The notes under the pieces are model-generated. The model saw only the letters and a program-made list of their open reading frames with translations, searched no databases and had not been told where the DNA came from. Below, in pieces: positions 23,401-32,130 of a DNA stretch of 46,231 nt; position 1 is the stretch's first letter, and each line of letters begins with the position of its first letter. The stretch is from Pseudomonadota bacterium. Its GTDB lineage: Bacteria > Pseudomonadota > Gammaproteobacteria > Burkholderiales > SG8-39. The stretch covers positions 1 through 46,231 of the forward strand of contig JAJZPQ010000029.1 of the NCBI GenBank assembly GCA_021811085.1. The letters run 5' to 3'. A program made the translations under genes and the position numbers.

Positions 23401-24153
23401 TCAGCTCGTCGCGCGCCCTTTGAAGTACGCTTCCAGGTCGTCCGCGCTGCCGATGAGTTTGCCGCCGATGAATACCTGCGGCCAAGTGCCGCGGCCGGAG
23501 ACGGCACGCAGCGTGCTCGAGGTGATGTGCCCGCCAAGGCTGATTTCGTCGTAGCGATAGCCCTTGGAATCGAGCAGCGCTTTGGCGCGCGCGCAGTGCG
23601 GGCAGCCGGGCTTGGCGAAGATCACCACGGGCTCGGGCGCAACCGCCTTCGGGTTGATGTATTTGAGCATGGTGTCGGCATCGGAAACCTCGAACGGATC
23701 GCCTTCCTTGTCGGGTTCGATGAACGTCTTCTCGATCACGCCGTTCTTGACCAGCATCGAATAGCGCCAGGAGCGCTTGCCGAAACCCAGATTGGATTTG
23801 TCGACCAGCATGCCCATGCCGGCGGCAAATTCGCCGTTGCCATCGGGAAGCAGCGTGATGTTCTCGGCTTCCTGGTCCTGCTTCCATTCGTTCATGACGA
23901 ATGCGTCGTTCACCGACAGGCAGACGATTTCGTCCACACCGTTCGCTTTGAACACCCGGGCGAGTTCGTTATAGCGCGGCAGATGCGTGCTGGAGCAGGT
24001 CGGCGTATAGGCGCCGGGCAGGCAGAATACGACCACGGTCTTTCCCGTGAATACCGCATCCGTGCTCACGTCCTGCCACTGGTTGTCGGCGCGGGTCTTG
24101 AATACGACTTTGGGTACGTGTTTGCCTTCTAGGCTGTTGGCGCTGGGCAGCAT
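23401..24153 (-). CDS. Peroxiredoxin-glutaredoxin fusion (glutathione-dependent peroxidase)
   Basis: The 250-residue fusion has a Prx5-type peroxiredoxin domain (about residues 1-165) with the motif PGAYTPTCSSTHLP and peroxidatic Cys53, followed by a glutaredoxin domain (about 172-245) with the CPHC active site (Cys184, Cys187) and TWPQVFIGG. Such fusions, known from Haemophilus and Chromatium, reduce hydroperoxides with glutathione or glutathione amide in one polypeptide. The protein should be cytosolic. A palindrome copy and a -10-like TATCGT lie 37-90 bp upstream. Confidence 0.93.
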   Translation of the reverse strand: MLPSANSLEGKHVPKVVFKTRADNQWQDVSTDAVFTGKTVVVFCLPGAYTPTCSSTHLPRYNELARVFKANGVDEIVCLSVNDAFVMNEWKQDQEAENITLLPDGNGEFAAGMGMLVDKSNLGFGKRSWRYSMLVKNGVIEKTFIEPDKEGDPFEVSDADTMLKYINPKAVAPEPVVIFAKPGCPHCARAKALLDSKGYRYDEISLGGHITSSTLRAVSGRGTWPQVFIGGKLIGSADDLEAYFKGRATS

Positions 24154-24222
24154 GGTTTTTCCTCTCGAAATGAGTCGGTGAAGTGAAGTCGTGGCAACGA
24201 TAGCTCTATTGCCGCGGAATAT

Positions 24223-24242
24223 TCTGTACGCCGGCGCACCAA
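24223..24242 (-). promoter_or_regulatory. Crp-type palindrome upstream of the peroxiredoxin-glutaredoxin gene
   Basis: Read on the minus strand this is TTGGTGCGCCGGCGTACAGA. TATCGT at 24197-24202 is the likely -10, centred 33 bp away, giving a leader of about 37 bases. Confidence 0.72.
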
Positions 24243-24281
24243 GGGACCGCCCCTGCGCCGGTTCGGGCGCGGGCGCGGACG

Positions 24282-24902
24282 TTATGTGCCGCCTGCGCTC
24301 CCTTTGGCCTCTGCAGCGGCCGGCAATGCTTGGTCCGCATCGCCGCGTTCATCCAATGCGGCGAGAACCAGATCCGGATTCATCGATTGCTTCAGCGCTG
24401 CCGCCTCCGGATCGTGGCGGTCTATGACGTTGGGCAAATCGCGCCGCAGTTCTTCCAGCAGATCGATGAGTTTGGCGGCTTTCTGCTCGGTCAATAGCGT
24501 CACCTTCAGCATCAGATGCGCGTGTTGTTCGGAAAGTTTGGCGATCCGGTTTTGCTTGATCAGCACCACGGTCGCGGTCAGCAGCGCGCCCAGTCCGACG
24601 ATTCCCTGCAGCCAGAAAAACGGCGCCGGATCGAATGCGGACATGCCGAAGCGGGGCAATTCCGCGCTGGCCAGCATCCACAGCGCGACAACGAGCAGAA
24701 TGAAGCCGAGAAACACCGGCTGCCCGAGAAAGCGGCTGATGCGTTCGAGGATGCGTTGCGAACGGGTAATCTTTTGCTCTTCGCGCGTGTAGAAATCCAG
24801 CACGGCCTCGATATTCTGGCTGATCTGGTCGTGTTCGGATTCGAACGGCGCTTGCCGGGGTTCCGCGGGCCGCGCCGTCGAAGCAGCGCTTCTGGCTTTC
24901 AT
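24282..24902 (-). CDS. DUF1003 membrane protein
   Basis: The 206-residue product has a hydrophilic N-terminus, then the DUF1003 core (about residues 40-165) with two transmembrane helices (about 63-82 and 97-115), the Trp-rich segment FFWLQGIVGLGALLTATVVL and a long C-terminal helix (LSEQHAHLMLKVTLLTEQKA). DUF1003 proteins are small inner-membrane proteins of unknown function. It is divergent from the lapA-like gene, and each gene has its own palindrome. Confidence 0.88.
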   Translation of the reverse strand: MKARSAASTARPAEPRQAPFESEHDQISQNIEAVLDFYTREEQKITRSQRILERISRFLGQPVFLGFILLVVALWMLASAELPRFGMSAFDPAPFFWLQGIVGLGALLTATVVLIKQNRIAKLSEQHAHLMLKVTLLTEQKAAKLIDLLEELRRDLPNVIDRHDPEAAALKQSMNPDLVLAALDERGDADQALPAAAEAKGSAGGT

Positions 24903-25014
24903 CAGGTGATGTTCCTTGTGCGCGCCGCGCGCACCGGTTCGTTGTTCTTGAAAATGGCAGGCACGGCCGGGCGCCTGTAATATTGCGGCAGGTTATACGC
25001 GCGCCCCGGCGCCG

Positions 25015-25034
25015 TCTGTTCGGCAGCGAACTTA
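25015..25034 (-). promoter_or_regulatory. Crp-type palindrome upstream of the DUF1003 gene
   Basis: Read on the minus strand this is TAAGTTCGCTGCCGAACAGA, with TTCG and CGAA inner arms and the usual ACAGA end. TAACCT at 24990-24995 is the likely -10, centred 32 bp away. I found this copy only by applying the spacing rule from the other sites. Confidence 0.58.
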
Positions 25035-25043
25035 ACCGCGCGC

Positions 25044-25063
25044 TATGCGCGCCAGCGTACTGA
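25044..25063 (+). promoter_or_regulatory. Crp-type palindrome upstream of the lapA-like gene
   Basis: TATGCGCGCCAGCGTACTGA. TAATCT at 25083-25088 is the likely -10, centred 32 bp away. It lies nine bases from the oppositely oriented DUF1003 site. Confidence 0.68.
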
Positions 25064-25144
25064 AACAGTTCCGCGCTTCGCGTAATCTGGCTGGAAATTG
25101 CACGGCGCTGGCAGCCGGGGGCAGTTCACTGAACGGAGGAAGTC

Positions 25145-25537
25145 ATGCAGCTATTCCTGATCCTGGGTATCGCCTTCGCCATCGGCGCGGTGACGTTTGC
25201 TTTGCAGAACAGCGTGCCGGTGTCGGTCGCCTTCGCGTTCTGGCACTACGACAGTTCGCTCGCGGTAGTGCTGCTGGTGGCGCTTGGCCTGGGCGCTCTC
25301 ATCGCCGGTCTGGTATCGACTCCCAGTATGATCAAGGGGCAGTGGGCCGGGGCGCGGCTGCGGCGCCAGGTCGCCGGCCTGGAGGAGGAGAGGGCGCTAC
25401 TGCAGCGCCGCGTACTTGAGCTCGAAGCTCAGGCAGCGCAGAGAGCTCCGGCGGCAGCGCCGGCAGCGGAGGGCGCGGCGCCCTATGTCGGCCTGAAGTC
25501 GCTGATGATGGGCCACGACGAGGCAAATCGGGATTGA
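25145..25537 (+). CDS. LapA-domain (DUF1049) membrane protein
   Basis: The 130-residue product has two transmembrane helices (about residues 1-20 and 37-58) around FALQNSVPVSVAFAFW, the LapA/DUF1049 signature. A coiled coil follows (about 72-100, RRQVAGLEEERALLQRRVLELEAQ), then an Ala/Pro tail. In enteric bacteria LapA works with LapB in regulating lipopolysaccharide synthesis; no lapB is next to it here, so that role is not assured. GGAGG precedes the ATG. The DUF2127 gene follows after about 80 bp. Confidence 0.88.
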   Translation: MQLFLILGIAFAIGAVTFALQNSVPVSVAFAFWHYDSSLAVVLLVALGLGALIAGLVSTPSMIKGQWAGARLRRQVAGLEEERALLQRRVLELEAQAAQRAPAAAPAAEGAAPYVGLKSLMMGHDEANRD

Positions 25538-25617
25538 CCGCGGACGGGTGTCGCGACCCGGGGCCCGAATTGCGTTTGCATCGGCATTGTTCGCGCTGAT
25601 CGATCTGCGCCTTGACC

Positions 25618-26139
25618 ATGGATGATTCGGACCGGCCGCGCGCGGCGGAAGGGGTACAACCCGCGGCAAAACCGCGCGCGCTGCGTGCGATCGCCCTGTT
25701 CGAGGCGTGCAAAGGCCTCGCGGCGCTAGCGGCCGTGATCGGCGTGCTCGACCTGATGCATCACAACGTACGCCAGCTCGCGATCGCGTTGATCGGGCGC
25801 TTCGGCCTGGATCCGGATGCGCGCTATCCTTCGATTCTCCTGCATTACGCCGACTTGCTCCCAGGCGCCAATGTGCGTCTATTGGTGGCGCTCGCCTCCG
25901 GCTACATTGTCCTGCGTTTGCTCGAGGCTTACGGGCTTTGGAACGCGCGGGCCTGGGGCGAATGGCTGGGCGCGTTGTCGGGCGGGATCTATATTCCGTT
26001 CGAGGCCGTCCATCTTGTGCATCGGCCCTCGCTCATCAACGTCCTGGTGCTCTCAGGCAACGCAATTACGGTCGGCTATCTCGCGTTCTTGCTGTGGCGC
26101 CGGCGCGGGCACGCGGTATCCCGCCCTGCCGGGAACTGA
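25618..26139 (+). CDS. DUF2127 membrane protein
   Basis: The 173-residue product has a hydrophilic N-terminus and four hydrophobic segments. The segments LFEACKGLAALAAVIGVLDL, YIVLRLLEAYGLWNARAWGE and GGIYIPFEAVHLVHRPS match the DUF2127 family of small inner-membrane proteins with unknown function. The start is uncertain: ATG 25618 or TTG 25612, neither with a good ribosome site. It is probably co-transcribed with the lapA-like gene. Confidence 0.8.
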   Translation: MDDSDRPRAAEGVQPAAKPRALRAIALFEACKGLAALAAVIGVLDLMHHNVRQLAIALIGRFGLDPDARYPSILLHYADLLPGANVRLLVALASGYIVLRLLEAYGLWNARAWGEWLGALSGGIYIPFEAVHLVHRPSLINVLVLSGNAITVGYLAFLLWRRRGHAVSRPAGN

Positions 26140-26174
26140 TGCTGCACCCTGCGGCCGATGAAGAATCCGACCGC

Positions 26175-26194
26175 TATGTATGCTTGCGCACAGA
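26175..26194 (+). promoter_or_regulatory. Crp-type palindrome upstream of the 63-residue gene
   Basis: TATGTATGCTTGCGCACAGA. The -10 is poor (CACATG at 26212-26217 or CATGCT at 26214-26219). The site lies 60 bp before ATG 26255. Confidence 0.6.
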
Positions 26195-26254
26195 ACGGTG
26201 CAGGGTTCGGGCACATGCTGCAGCCATAGTTGGCAAACCGTAGGGGAGCAAACC

Positions 26255-26446
26255 ATGAAACGCAATGCAAGTCACGGCCGCAAATCAACGAAACTCCCGG
26301 TCGCCTGGCGCGAGGCCGAGTATGCCGCTCTGCGCGCCAACGCCGCAGACCGCCATGACGATCGCGTGAGCGAGAACTTTTTCGATGCCGAGGACGAGCG
26401 GGCGCAGGTCGACCTCATTGTCCAGGCGATGATGCACGGCGCGTAA
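26255..26446 (+). CDS. Small charged protein of unknown function
   Basis: The 63-residue product is hydrophilic and rich in Arg, Ala, Asp and Glu (WREAEYAALRANAADRHDDR, SENFFDAEDERAQVDLIVQA), with no signal or membrane segment. It has a strong ribosome site (GGGGAG) at proper spacing before ATG 26255 and its own Crp-type palindrome, which argues that it is a real gene. I do not recognise the family. Confidence 0.68.
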   Translation: MKRNASHGRKSTKLPVAWREAEYAALRANAADRHDDRVSENFFDAEDERAQVDLIVQAMMHGA

Positions 26447-26515
26447 TGCGGGCCGGCCATGCATCCATGCCTGCGCCCTTCCGCCATGGTCCAGTGCAGC
26501 GCGGACAGCGTTGAC

Positions 26516-26521
26516 TATACT
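26516..26521 (+). promoter_or_regulatory. Promoter -10 (TATACT) before the 140-residue secreted protein
   Basis: TATACT in the context GACTATACTTTG is a good -10 about 36 bp before GTG 26557. No palindrome copy lies at the matching distance, so this gene may be outside the regulon. Confidence 0.5.
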
Positions 26522-26556
26522 TTGTAACCCAACTGTTTTCCTGAAAGGAAGCCATC

Positions 26557-26979
26557 GTGCAATCTACAATCAAACGCAATCCGGCCGGAGCCGGACCTAG
26601 CACAACGCCCGCGCTGGTGTTGTCGGCGTGTGCTGTTGCTGCCCTGCTGTTCGCGGGCATGGCGGCCGCCGGCGGCAAGCTGTCGGATGCGCAGGCGCGC
26701 TATCGGCAGGACCGTGCCGCATGCATGAGCGGCCAGTCCAACGAGGATCGAGCCACTTGTCTGCGCGAAGCCGGCGCGGCGCTGCAGGCGGCCAGGCGCG
26801 GGCAACTCCGCGACGACCAAGGCGCCTACGAACGAAATCGGCTGCTTCGCTGCGACCGCCTGAAGGGCGACGATCGCGCGGATTGCATACGCCGGATGCA
26901 CGGCGAGGGCACGGTCAAGGGCAGCGTGGAGAGCGGAGGCACGTACCGCGAACTCCGGACGACGGTGCCGGCGCAGTAG
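26557..26979 (+). CDS. Secreted Cys-containing protein of unknown function
   Basis: The 140-residue product has an N-terminal signal or anchor (about residues 17-38, ALVLSACAVAALLFAG). A helical, basic region follows with four regularly placed cysteines: DRAACMSGQ, RATCLREAG, LLRCDRL and RADCIRRM. It ends GSVESGGTYRELRT. The layout resembles conserved hypothetical periplasmic proteins common in Burkholderiales, possibly stabilised by two disulfides. GTG 26557 has AAGGAA nine bases upstream. Confidence 0.78.
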   Translation: MQSTIKRNPAGAGPSTTPALVLSACAVAALLFAGMAAAGGKLSDAQARYRQDRAACMSGQSNEDRATCLREAGAALQAARRGQLRDDQGAYERNRLLRCDRLKGDDRADCIRRMHGEGTVKGSVESGGTYRELRTTVPAQ

Positions 26980-27042
26980 TCCGATTGCATGCACTAGCCG
27001 CGCGCCTGTACGAGGCGCTTGCAGGTGCGCCGGGAAATTAGC

Positions 27043-27987
27043 ATGCACCTCGAGCAACTCTGGGACCTGATCAGAAAATCCGTACTCGCGTGGCTGGATG
27101 ATTACGCCCCGAGCATGGGCGCCGCGCTCGCCTATTACACCCTGTTCTCGCTTGCCCCGTTGCTGATTATCGCTATTGCGGTCGCCGGCCTGGTGTTCGG
27201 CCAGGACGCAGCGCGCGGAGAAATCGTCGCGCAGATCCAGGGCCTGATCGGACGCGAAGGCGCAATCGCGGTGCAAGGTTTGCTCAAAAGCGCCAGTGCA
27301 CCCGCTCAGGACATCCTTGCGACGGCGATAAGCGTCGTGACGCTGGTCATCGGGGCGACGACGGTGTTCGCGGAATTGCAGAGCGACCTCGACCGCATCT
27401 GGCGCGTTCCCGCCCCGGCGCGAGTAAACGGCATCTGGAGCTTTGTGCGCTCGCGCCTGCTCTCGTTCGGCCTGGTGCTCGGACTCGGATTTCTGCTGCT
27501 GGTCTCGCTGGTAGTCAGCGCCGCGATCGCCGCGTTCGGCAAATGGAGCTATGGCTTTTTCGAGGGCCGGGAAGCCTATTTGCATACGCTTAATTTCGGC
27601 ATTTCCTTCGCCATTACGACTGCGCTGTTCGCGCTGATTTTCAAACTCATGCCGCGTGCCAGCATCGCCTGGCGCGACGTGTGGATCGGCGCGGGCGTCA
27701 CCTCGCTCCTGTTCGAAATCGGCAAGCTGCTCATCGGTCTTTATCTGGGGACGACCAGCGTGGCCTCGGGTTTCGGCGCCGCCGGGTCGCTGGTCGTGCT
27801 GCTGCTGTGGGTCTATTTTTCGGCACAGGTTTTCCTGCTCGGCGCCGAATTCACCTGGGTGTATGCGCACGAGTACGGCTCGAAACGGGCGCAGGCCGGG
27901 GATAAGACGGCTGCCGCGGTGCCAAGCCGCGCCGGCGCCGCGGCCAAACCGCGCGCTCGCGCCCGATCGAACGCAGGGCTTCGATGA
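27043..27987 (+). CDS. YihY/BrkB family inner-membrane protein
   Basis: The 314-residue protein has six predicted transmembrane helices and family motifs DDYAPSMGAALAYYTLFSLAPLL, FAELQSDLDRIWRVP and a C-terminal FGAAGSLVVLLLWVYFSAQVFLLGAEFTWVYA. The Arg/Ala-rich tail is cytoplasmic. The family was once taken for ribonuclease BN, but that is wrong; its function is unknown and transport has been proposed. ATG 27043 is the best start. The stop overlaps the next gene by four bases (ATGA), which marks the start of a tightly packed operon running through the VIT-type gene. Confidence 0.9.
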   Translation: MHLEQLWDLIRKSVLAWLDDYAPSMGAALAYYTLFSLAPLLIIAIAVAGLVFGQDAARGEIVAQIQGLIGREGAIAVQGLLKSASAPAQDILATAISVVTLVIGATTVFAELQSDLDRIWRVPAPARVNGIWSFVRSRLLSFGLVLGLGFLLLVSLVVSAAIAAFGKWSYGFFEGREAYLHTLNFGISFAITTALFALIFKLMPRASIAWRDVWIGAGVTSLLFEIGKLLIGLYLGTTSVASGFGAAGSLVVLLLWVYFSAQVFLLGAEFTWVYAHEYGSKRAQAGDKTAAAVPSRAGAAAKPRARARSNAGLR

Positions 27988-28733
27988 TATTTCGCCAGCT
28001 GTTTGAACCGCTATCGAGCACTTATACCTATCTGCTCGGGTGCGACCAGACCGGCCAGGCCGTATTGATCGATCCGGTTATCGTCGCCGTAGACCGCGAC
28101 TTGACCGAGATCCGCCGACTCGGACTCACGCTCGCCTATACCCTGGATACTCACATCCATGCCGATCACATCACGGCGGCGCTGGAACTGAAGCAGAAGG
28201 CGGGAAGCAGGATCGCGGCGCCGGCGTACGACCGGCTGCCGTGCGCCGACGTCGGCATCGAAGAAGGCAAGCCGTTTCAGGTCGGCAGCATCGTGCTTCA
28301 GCCATTGCACACACCGGGCCACACCGACGGGCATTTTGCGTATCTGTCGGGTGACAGGGTGTTTAGCGGAGACGCGCTGCTCATCGACGGCTGCGGTCGC
28401 ACCGATTTCCAGAACGGCGATGCCGCCGCTTTGTACAAAAGCGTCCAGGAGAAGTTGTTTTCCCTGGCGGATGACGTCCTGGTGTACCCGGCGCACGATT
28501 ACAAGGGTCGCCGCGTTTCGTCGATTGCGCAGGAAAAGAATCGCAATCCCCGGCTCGGGCAGGGGCGGACGCTGGAGGAGTTCCAGAGCATCATGGCGAG
28601 CCTGAACCTGCCCTATCCGCATTTCATCGATTATGCGTTGCATGGCAACAAGCTGTGCGGCGTGTGCCCGGGCGGACTGCCCGAGAATCTGCAGCAGTAC
28701 TGCCGGCACATGAGCGAAAGTCCACAGGGCTGA
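27984..28733 (+). CDS. Persulfide dioxygenase (ETHE1-like metallo-beta-lactamase fold)
   Basis: The 249-residue enzyme has the metal site THIHADHIT (His57, His59, Asp61, His62), HTPGHTDGH, FSGDALLI and YPAHDYKGR. It also has the diagnostic GCGRTDFQ segment of ETHE1 and bacterial persulfide dioxygenases. These mononuclear iron enzymes oxidise glutathione persulfide to sulfite and glutathione using O2, detoxifying sulfide. The C-terminal YALHGNKLCGVCP carries an extra Cys pair. It overlaps the BrkB-like gene and is followed after one base by the VIT-type gene. Confidence 0.92.
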   Translation: MIFRQLFEPLSSTYTYLLGCDQTGQAVLIDPVIVAVDRDLTEIRRLGLTLAYTLDTHIHADHITAALELKQKAGSRIAAPAYDRLPCADVGIEEGKPFQVGSIVLQPLHTPGHTDGHFAYLSGDRVFSGDALLIDGCGRTDFQNGDAAALYKSVQEKLFSLADDVLVYPAHDYKGRRVSSIAQEKNRNPRLGQGRTLEEFQSIMASLNLPYPHFIDYALHGNKLCGVCPGGLPENLQQYCRHMSESPQG

Positions 28734-28734
28734 A

Positions 28735-29430
28735 ATGGCCGTACACCGCAGGGAGAGGCACCGGCTGCAAAGCATCGGCTGGCTGCGCGCGGCGGTACTG
28801 GGCGCGAACGATGGCATCGTATCGACGTCGAGCCTCGTGCTCGGCGTGGCCGCTTCGGGCGCGAGCCACGGCAGCATACTGATTGCGGGAACCGCCGGCC
28901 TCGTCGCGGGCGCCATGTCGATGGCGACCGGCGAATACGTTTCGGTGCACTCACAGGCAGATACCGAAAAGGCCACGCTCGAGCAAGAGCGCGTCGAACT
29001 TAGAGACGACTATGGCGGCGAACGCCGGGAATTGACGGCAATCTATGTCGGCCGCGGCCTGGCGCCCGCCCTGGCCAAGGAAGTAGCCGAGCAACTCATG
29101 GCCCATGATGCACTGGGTGCGCATGCGCGTGACGAACTCGGCATTTCCGGGACACTCAGGGCATGGCCGCTACAGGCGGCATTGGCCTCTGCCGCCAGTT
29201 TCGCGACCGGGGCCGCCATGCCGCTCGTGGTCGTTGCGCTGGCGCCCGAGGCTGGCCTGATTGCCGTGGTTTCTGCAGCTTCGCTTGTGTTTCTCGCAGT
29301 CCTCGGAGGATTGGCGGCGCATATCGGCAGCGCGAACATCGTGACTGGAATCATGCGAGTAACATTCTGGAGTGCCCTGGCCATGGGGGTCACTGCAGCG
29401 ATCGGGGCGCTGCTCGGAACCGCTGCCTGA
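28735..29430 (+). CDS. VIT1/CCC1-family metal transporter
   Basis: The 231-residue membrane protein starts with [22 protein letters not shown] and [19 protein letters not shown], the conserved first part of the VIT1/CCC1 family of iron and manganese exporters. An amphipathic metal-binding region rich in Glu (about residues 75-140) follows, then three helices (about 145-231). Length and five-helix topology fit the family. It could lower cytosolic Fe or Mn during redox stress. It is coupled to the persulfide dioxygenase gene with one base between. Confidence 0.9.
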   Translation: MAVHRRERHRLQSIGWLRAAVLGANDGIVSTSSLVLGVAASGASHGSILIAGTAGLVAGAMSMATGEYVSVHSQADTEKATLEQERVELRDDYGGERRELTAIYVGRGLAPALAKEVAEQLMAHDALGAHARDELGISGTLRAWPLQAALASAASFATGAAMPLVVVALAPEAGLIAVVSAASLVFLAVLGGLAAHIGSANIVTGIMRVTFWSALAMGVTAAIGALLGTAA

Positions 29431-29500
29431 GCAGCAGGCAGCGCGTCGCCGTACCGGGCAGTTTGGCGGGCAAGACGCGAAGCGGAAAGGAAGAACCGAT

Positions 29501-30916
29501 ATGGATGGCACCAGACGTGATGCGGCGAAGTCGGATGCGCTGGTACTGTTCGGCGTGACCGGCGATCTCGCGCATAAGAAGATCTTTCCGGCGCTGTACG
29601 CGTTGGCGAAGCGGGGCATGCTCGACGTTCCGGTGATCGGCGTCGCTTCCTCCAAGTGGAGTCTGGCGCAGCTGCGCCAGCGGGCGACGGACAGCATAAA
29701 GGCATCCGGCCGGATCGATGACCGGCGTGCTCTGCATCATTTGCTCTCCCGGCTGCGCTATGTCGCCGGCAACTACCATGATGCGCAGACGTTCAAGGCG
29801 CTGAAGCGGACGCTCGGCAATTCCCGGCGCCCGGCCTACTATCTTGCAATTCCCCCCTCGCTATTCGCGCCTGTCATCAATGGACTCGGCGCCGCCGGCC
29901 TGGCCAAGCAAGCGCGCGTCATCGTCGAAAAGCCGTTCGGACGCGACTTGGCCTCGGCGCGGGCGCTCAACCGCGTCGCCGGGGCGGTGTTTGCGCAGGA
30001 CTCGATTTTTCGCATCGATCACTTCCTGGCGAAGGAAGCGATCATGAACATCCTGTATTTCCGTTTCGCCAATTCGTTCCTGGAGCCGATCTGGAACCGC
30101 AATTACGTGGCCAGCGTTCAGATCACCCTGTCCGAGAAGTTCGGCGTCGAAGGCCGCGGCGCGTTCTACGAAACCGCCGGCTGTCTGCGCGACGTCATCC
30201 AGAACCATCTGTTCCAGATAGTCGCGCTGCTGGCCATGGAGCCGCCGACCTACCGTGGATTCGGCGCCGTGCACGGCGAAACGTCCGATGTGTTCCAGGC
30301 CATGCGCCCGCTACAGCCGGGCGACCTGGTGCGCGGCCAGTACGCCGGTTACCGCAAGGAGCCGGGCGTGGCGAAGGGATCCGACGTTGAAACCTTCTGC
30401 GCCTTGCGGCTGCATATCGACTCGTGGCGCTGGGAGGGCGTGCCCTGGTACCTGCGCTCGGGCAAGTGTCTGGCCGGGACGGCAGCCGAGGTGATCGTCC
30501 AGCTGAAGCCGCCGCCGCAGCGTTTGTTCGCCGACTCGGCGCCCACGGCCGGGCGCGCCAATTATTTGCGCTTTCGGCTTTCCCCCAATTCTGCCGTCGC
30601 GCTCGCTGCCCGCGTCAAGCGGGCGGGCAAGCAGTTCGTAGGCGATCAGCGCGAACTCTACCTGTGCGACGAGCGGCCGAGCGAGGAAGCGCCTTACGAG
30701 AGGCTCCTGGGTGACGCCATGGCCGGCAATGGCGCGCTGTTCACGCGTGAAGACGCCGTCGAAGCGGCATGGGCCGTGGTGGATCCGGTGCTGACGCAGC
30801 ATCCGCGGGCCAAGCCCTACAAACGCGGCAGCTGGGGGCCGAGGGAAGCGGACACATTGATCGCAGCAGATGGCTGCTGGTACAACCCGGGCTTGAGCGA
30901 TGCCGCTTCCGCTTGA
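29501..30916 (+). CDS. zwf: Glucose-6-phosphate dehydrogenase (divergent)
   Basis: The 471-residue enzyme has the NADP-binding motif [16 protein letters not shown] (about residues 18-33) and the active-site motif [10 protein letters not shown] (Arg171 to Lys178). Further motifs are [17 protein letters not shown], a catalytic-base region [15 protein letters not shown] and a C-terminal WAVVDPVL. Standard G6PDHs read RIDHYLGKE; Phe and Ala replace Tyr and Gly here, but the His and Lys are kept. It would feed glucose-6-phosphate into the pentose phosphate route and make NADPH; no phosphogluconolactonase or gnd is in the window. ATG 29501 has AAGGAAG upstream. Transaldolase follows after 90 bp. 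Confidence 0.93.
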   Translation: MDGTRRDAAKSDALVLFGVTGDLAHKKIFPALYALAKRGMLDVPVIGVASSKWSLAQLRQRATDSIKASGRIDDRRALHHLLSRLRYVAGNYHDAQTFKALKRTLGNSRRPAYYLAIPPSLFAPVINGLGAAGLAKQARVIVEKPFGRDLASARALNRVAGAVFAQDSIFRIDHFLAKEAIMNILYFRFANSFLEPIWNRNYVASVQITLSEKFGVEGRGAFYETAGCLRDVIQNHLFQIVALLAMEPPTYRGFGAVHGETSDVFQAMRPLQPGDLVRGQYAGYRKEPGVAKGSDVETFCALRLHIDSWRWEGVPWYLRSGKCLAGTAAEVIVQLKPPPQRLFADSAPTAGRANYLRFRLSPNSAVALAARVKRAGKQFVGDQRELYLCDERPSEEAPYERLLGDAMAGNGALFTREDAVEAAWAVVDPVLTQHPRAKPYKRGSWGPREADTLIAADGCWYNPGLSDAASA

Positions 30917-31006
30917 CGATTACGCGCTGATAAATGATCTGCTTGACTACGATTTTCCGGCACCGACGGGGCCGGCCGGGTCCGTCGGTGGACACCAGGA
31001 GACGAC

Positions 31007-32098
31007 ATGAACGCCACACAGCAGCTGCACGATCTGGGCCAGAGCCTCTGGCTCGACAACATTACGCGCGGGCTGCTGACCAGCGGCACGCTCAGCCGCT
31101 ATATCAAGGACCTTTCCGTGACCGGGCTTACCTCCAACCCGACCATCTTCGATCACGCCATCAAGAACGGCGATTTCTACGATGCGGCGATCCGCAGCAA
31201 GGCGCTCGCGGGCGAGTCGGGCGAGGAATTGTTCTTTCAACTTGCGCTGGAGGACCTGGTCCAGGCCGCCGATCTGTTCCGGCCGATTCACGACGCCACC
31301 GGAGGTGTAGATGGCTGGGTGTCGCTGGAGGTATCGCCTTTGCTCGCGCACGACACCGCCGGCACCATCGGAGCGGCGGCGCGGCTGCATGCGCGCGCGC
31401 AGCGGCCCAATCTGTTCATCAAGATTCCCGGCACCGCGGCGGGCATTGCGGCGATCGAGGAGACGATTTTCGCCGGCGTGCCGGTGAACGTGACGCTGCT
31501 GTTCTCGCGCGAGCATTACATCGCCGCCGCCGAAGCGTATATGCGCGGCATCGAACGGCGCATTGCCGCCGGCCTGGATCCGGGGGTCGCGTCCGTGGCG
31601 TCGATCTTCATCAGCCGCTGGGATGCGGCGGTCAAGGACAGGGTTTCGGCCGCGTTTCGCAACCGCCTCGGCATTGCCATCGCCATGCGCACCTATAAAG
31701 CCTACCGCGATCTGCTGGCGTCCACGCGCTGGCAGAAGCTCGCCGCTTCCGGCGCGCGGCAGCAGCGCCTGCTCTGGGCCAGCACCGGCACCAAGGACCC
31801 CGCGGCGTCGGACACGCTTTACCTCGAGGCGCTCGCAGCGCCCGACACGATCAATACCATACCGGAGAAGACGCTGCTCGCTTTTTCCGAACACGGCAAG
31901 GTGGACAAGCTGTTGCCAGCCGATGAGGGCTACGCCGAAGCCGTGCTCGCGGAATTTACGCGCGAGGGCGTCGACGATGAAGCGCTCGCGGCTGAACTCC
32001 AGCGCGAAGGCACCGCGGCCTTCGCCCAGTCATGGAATGATCTGATGTACCGCATCGACCAGAAGTCCGGGGAATTGACGCAGGCCGGGCGGGGATGA
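31007..32098 (+). CDS. tal: Transaldolase
   Basis: The 363-residue enzyme has the transaldolase motifs VTGLTSNPTIFDHAI and PNLFIKIPGT, the latter with Schiff-base Lys139, plus VNVTLLFSREHY. Its length matches the longer transaldolase subfamily of actinobacteria, cyanobacteria and plants rather than E. coli TalB. It moves three-carbon units between sugar phosphates and so supplies fructose-6-phosphate or erythrose-4-phosphate, both linked to the phosphoketolase encoded downstream. GGAGACGAC precedes the ATG. The 90 bp gap after zwf contains no palindrome. Confidence 0.93.
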   Translation: MNATQQLHDLGQSLWLDNITRGLLTSGTLSRYIKDLSVTGLTSNPTIFDHAIKNGDFYDAAIRSKALAGESGEELFFQLALEDLVQAADLFRPIHDATGGVDGWVSLEVSPLLAHDTAGTIGAAARLHARAQRPNLFIKIPGTAAGIAAIEETIFAGVPVNVTLLFSREHYIAAAEAYMRGIERRIAAGLDPGVASVASIFISRWDAAVKDRVSAAFRNRLGIAIAMRTYKAYRDLLASTRWQKLAASGARQQRLLWASTGTKDPAASDTLYLEALAAPDTINTIPEKTLLAFSEHGKVDKLLPADEGYAEAVLAEFTREGVDDEALAAELQREGTAAFAQSWNDLMYRIDQKSGELTQAGRG

Positions 32099-32130
32099 GC
32101 CGCCCGGCCGAAGCGGGGATTCGATTGCGC

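Noticed and set aside
24916-24934. GTGCGCGCCGCGCGCAC inverted repeat upstream of the DUF1003 gene
   Set aside because: The arm spacing differs from the 20-bp motif, and a -10 at 32 bp would fall inside the gene. The site at 25015 fits better.
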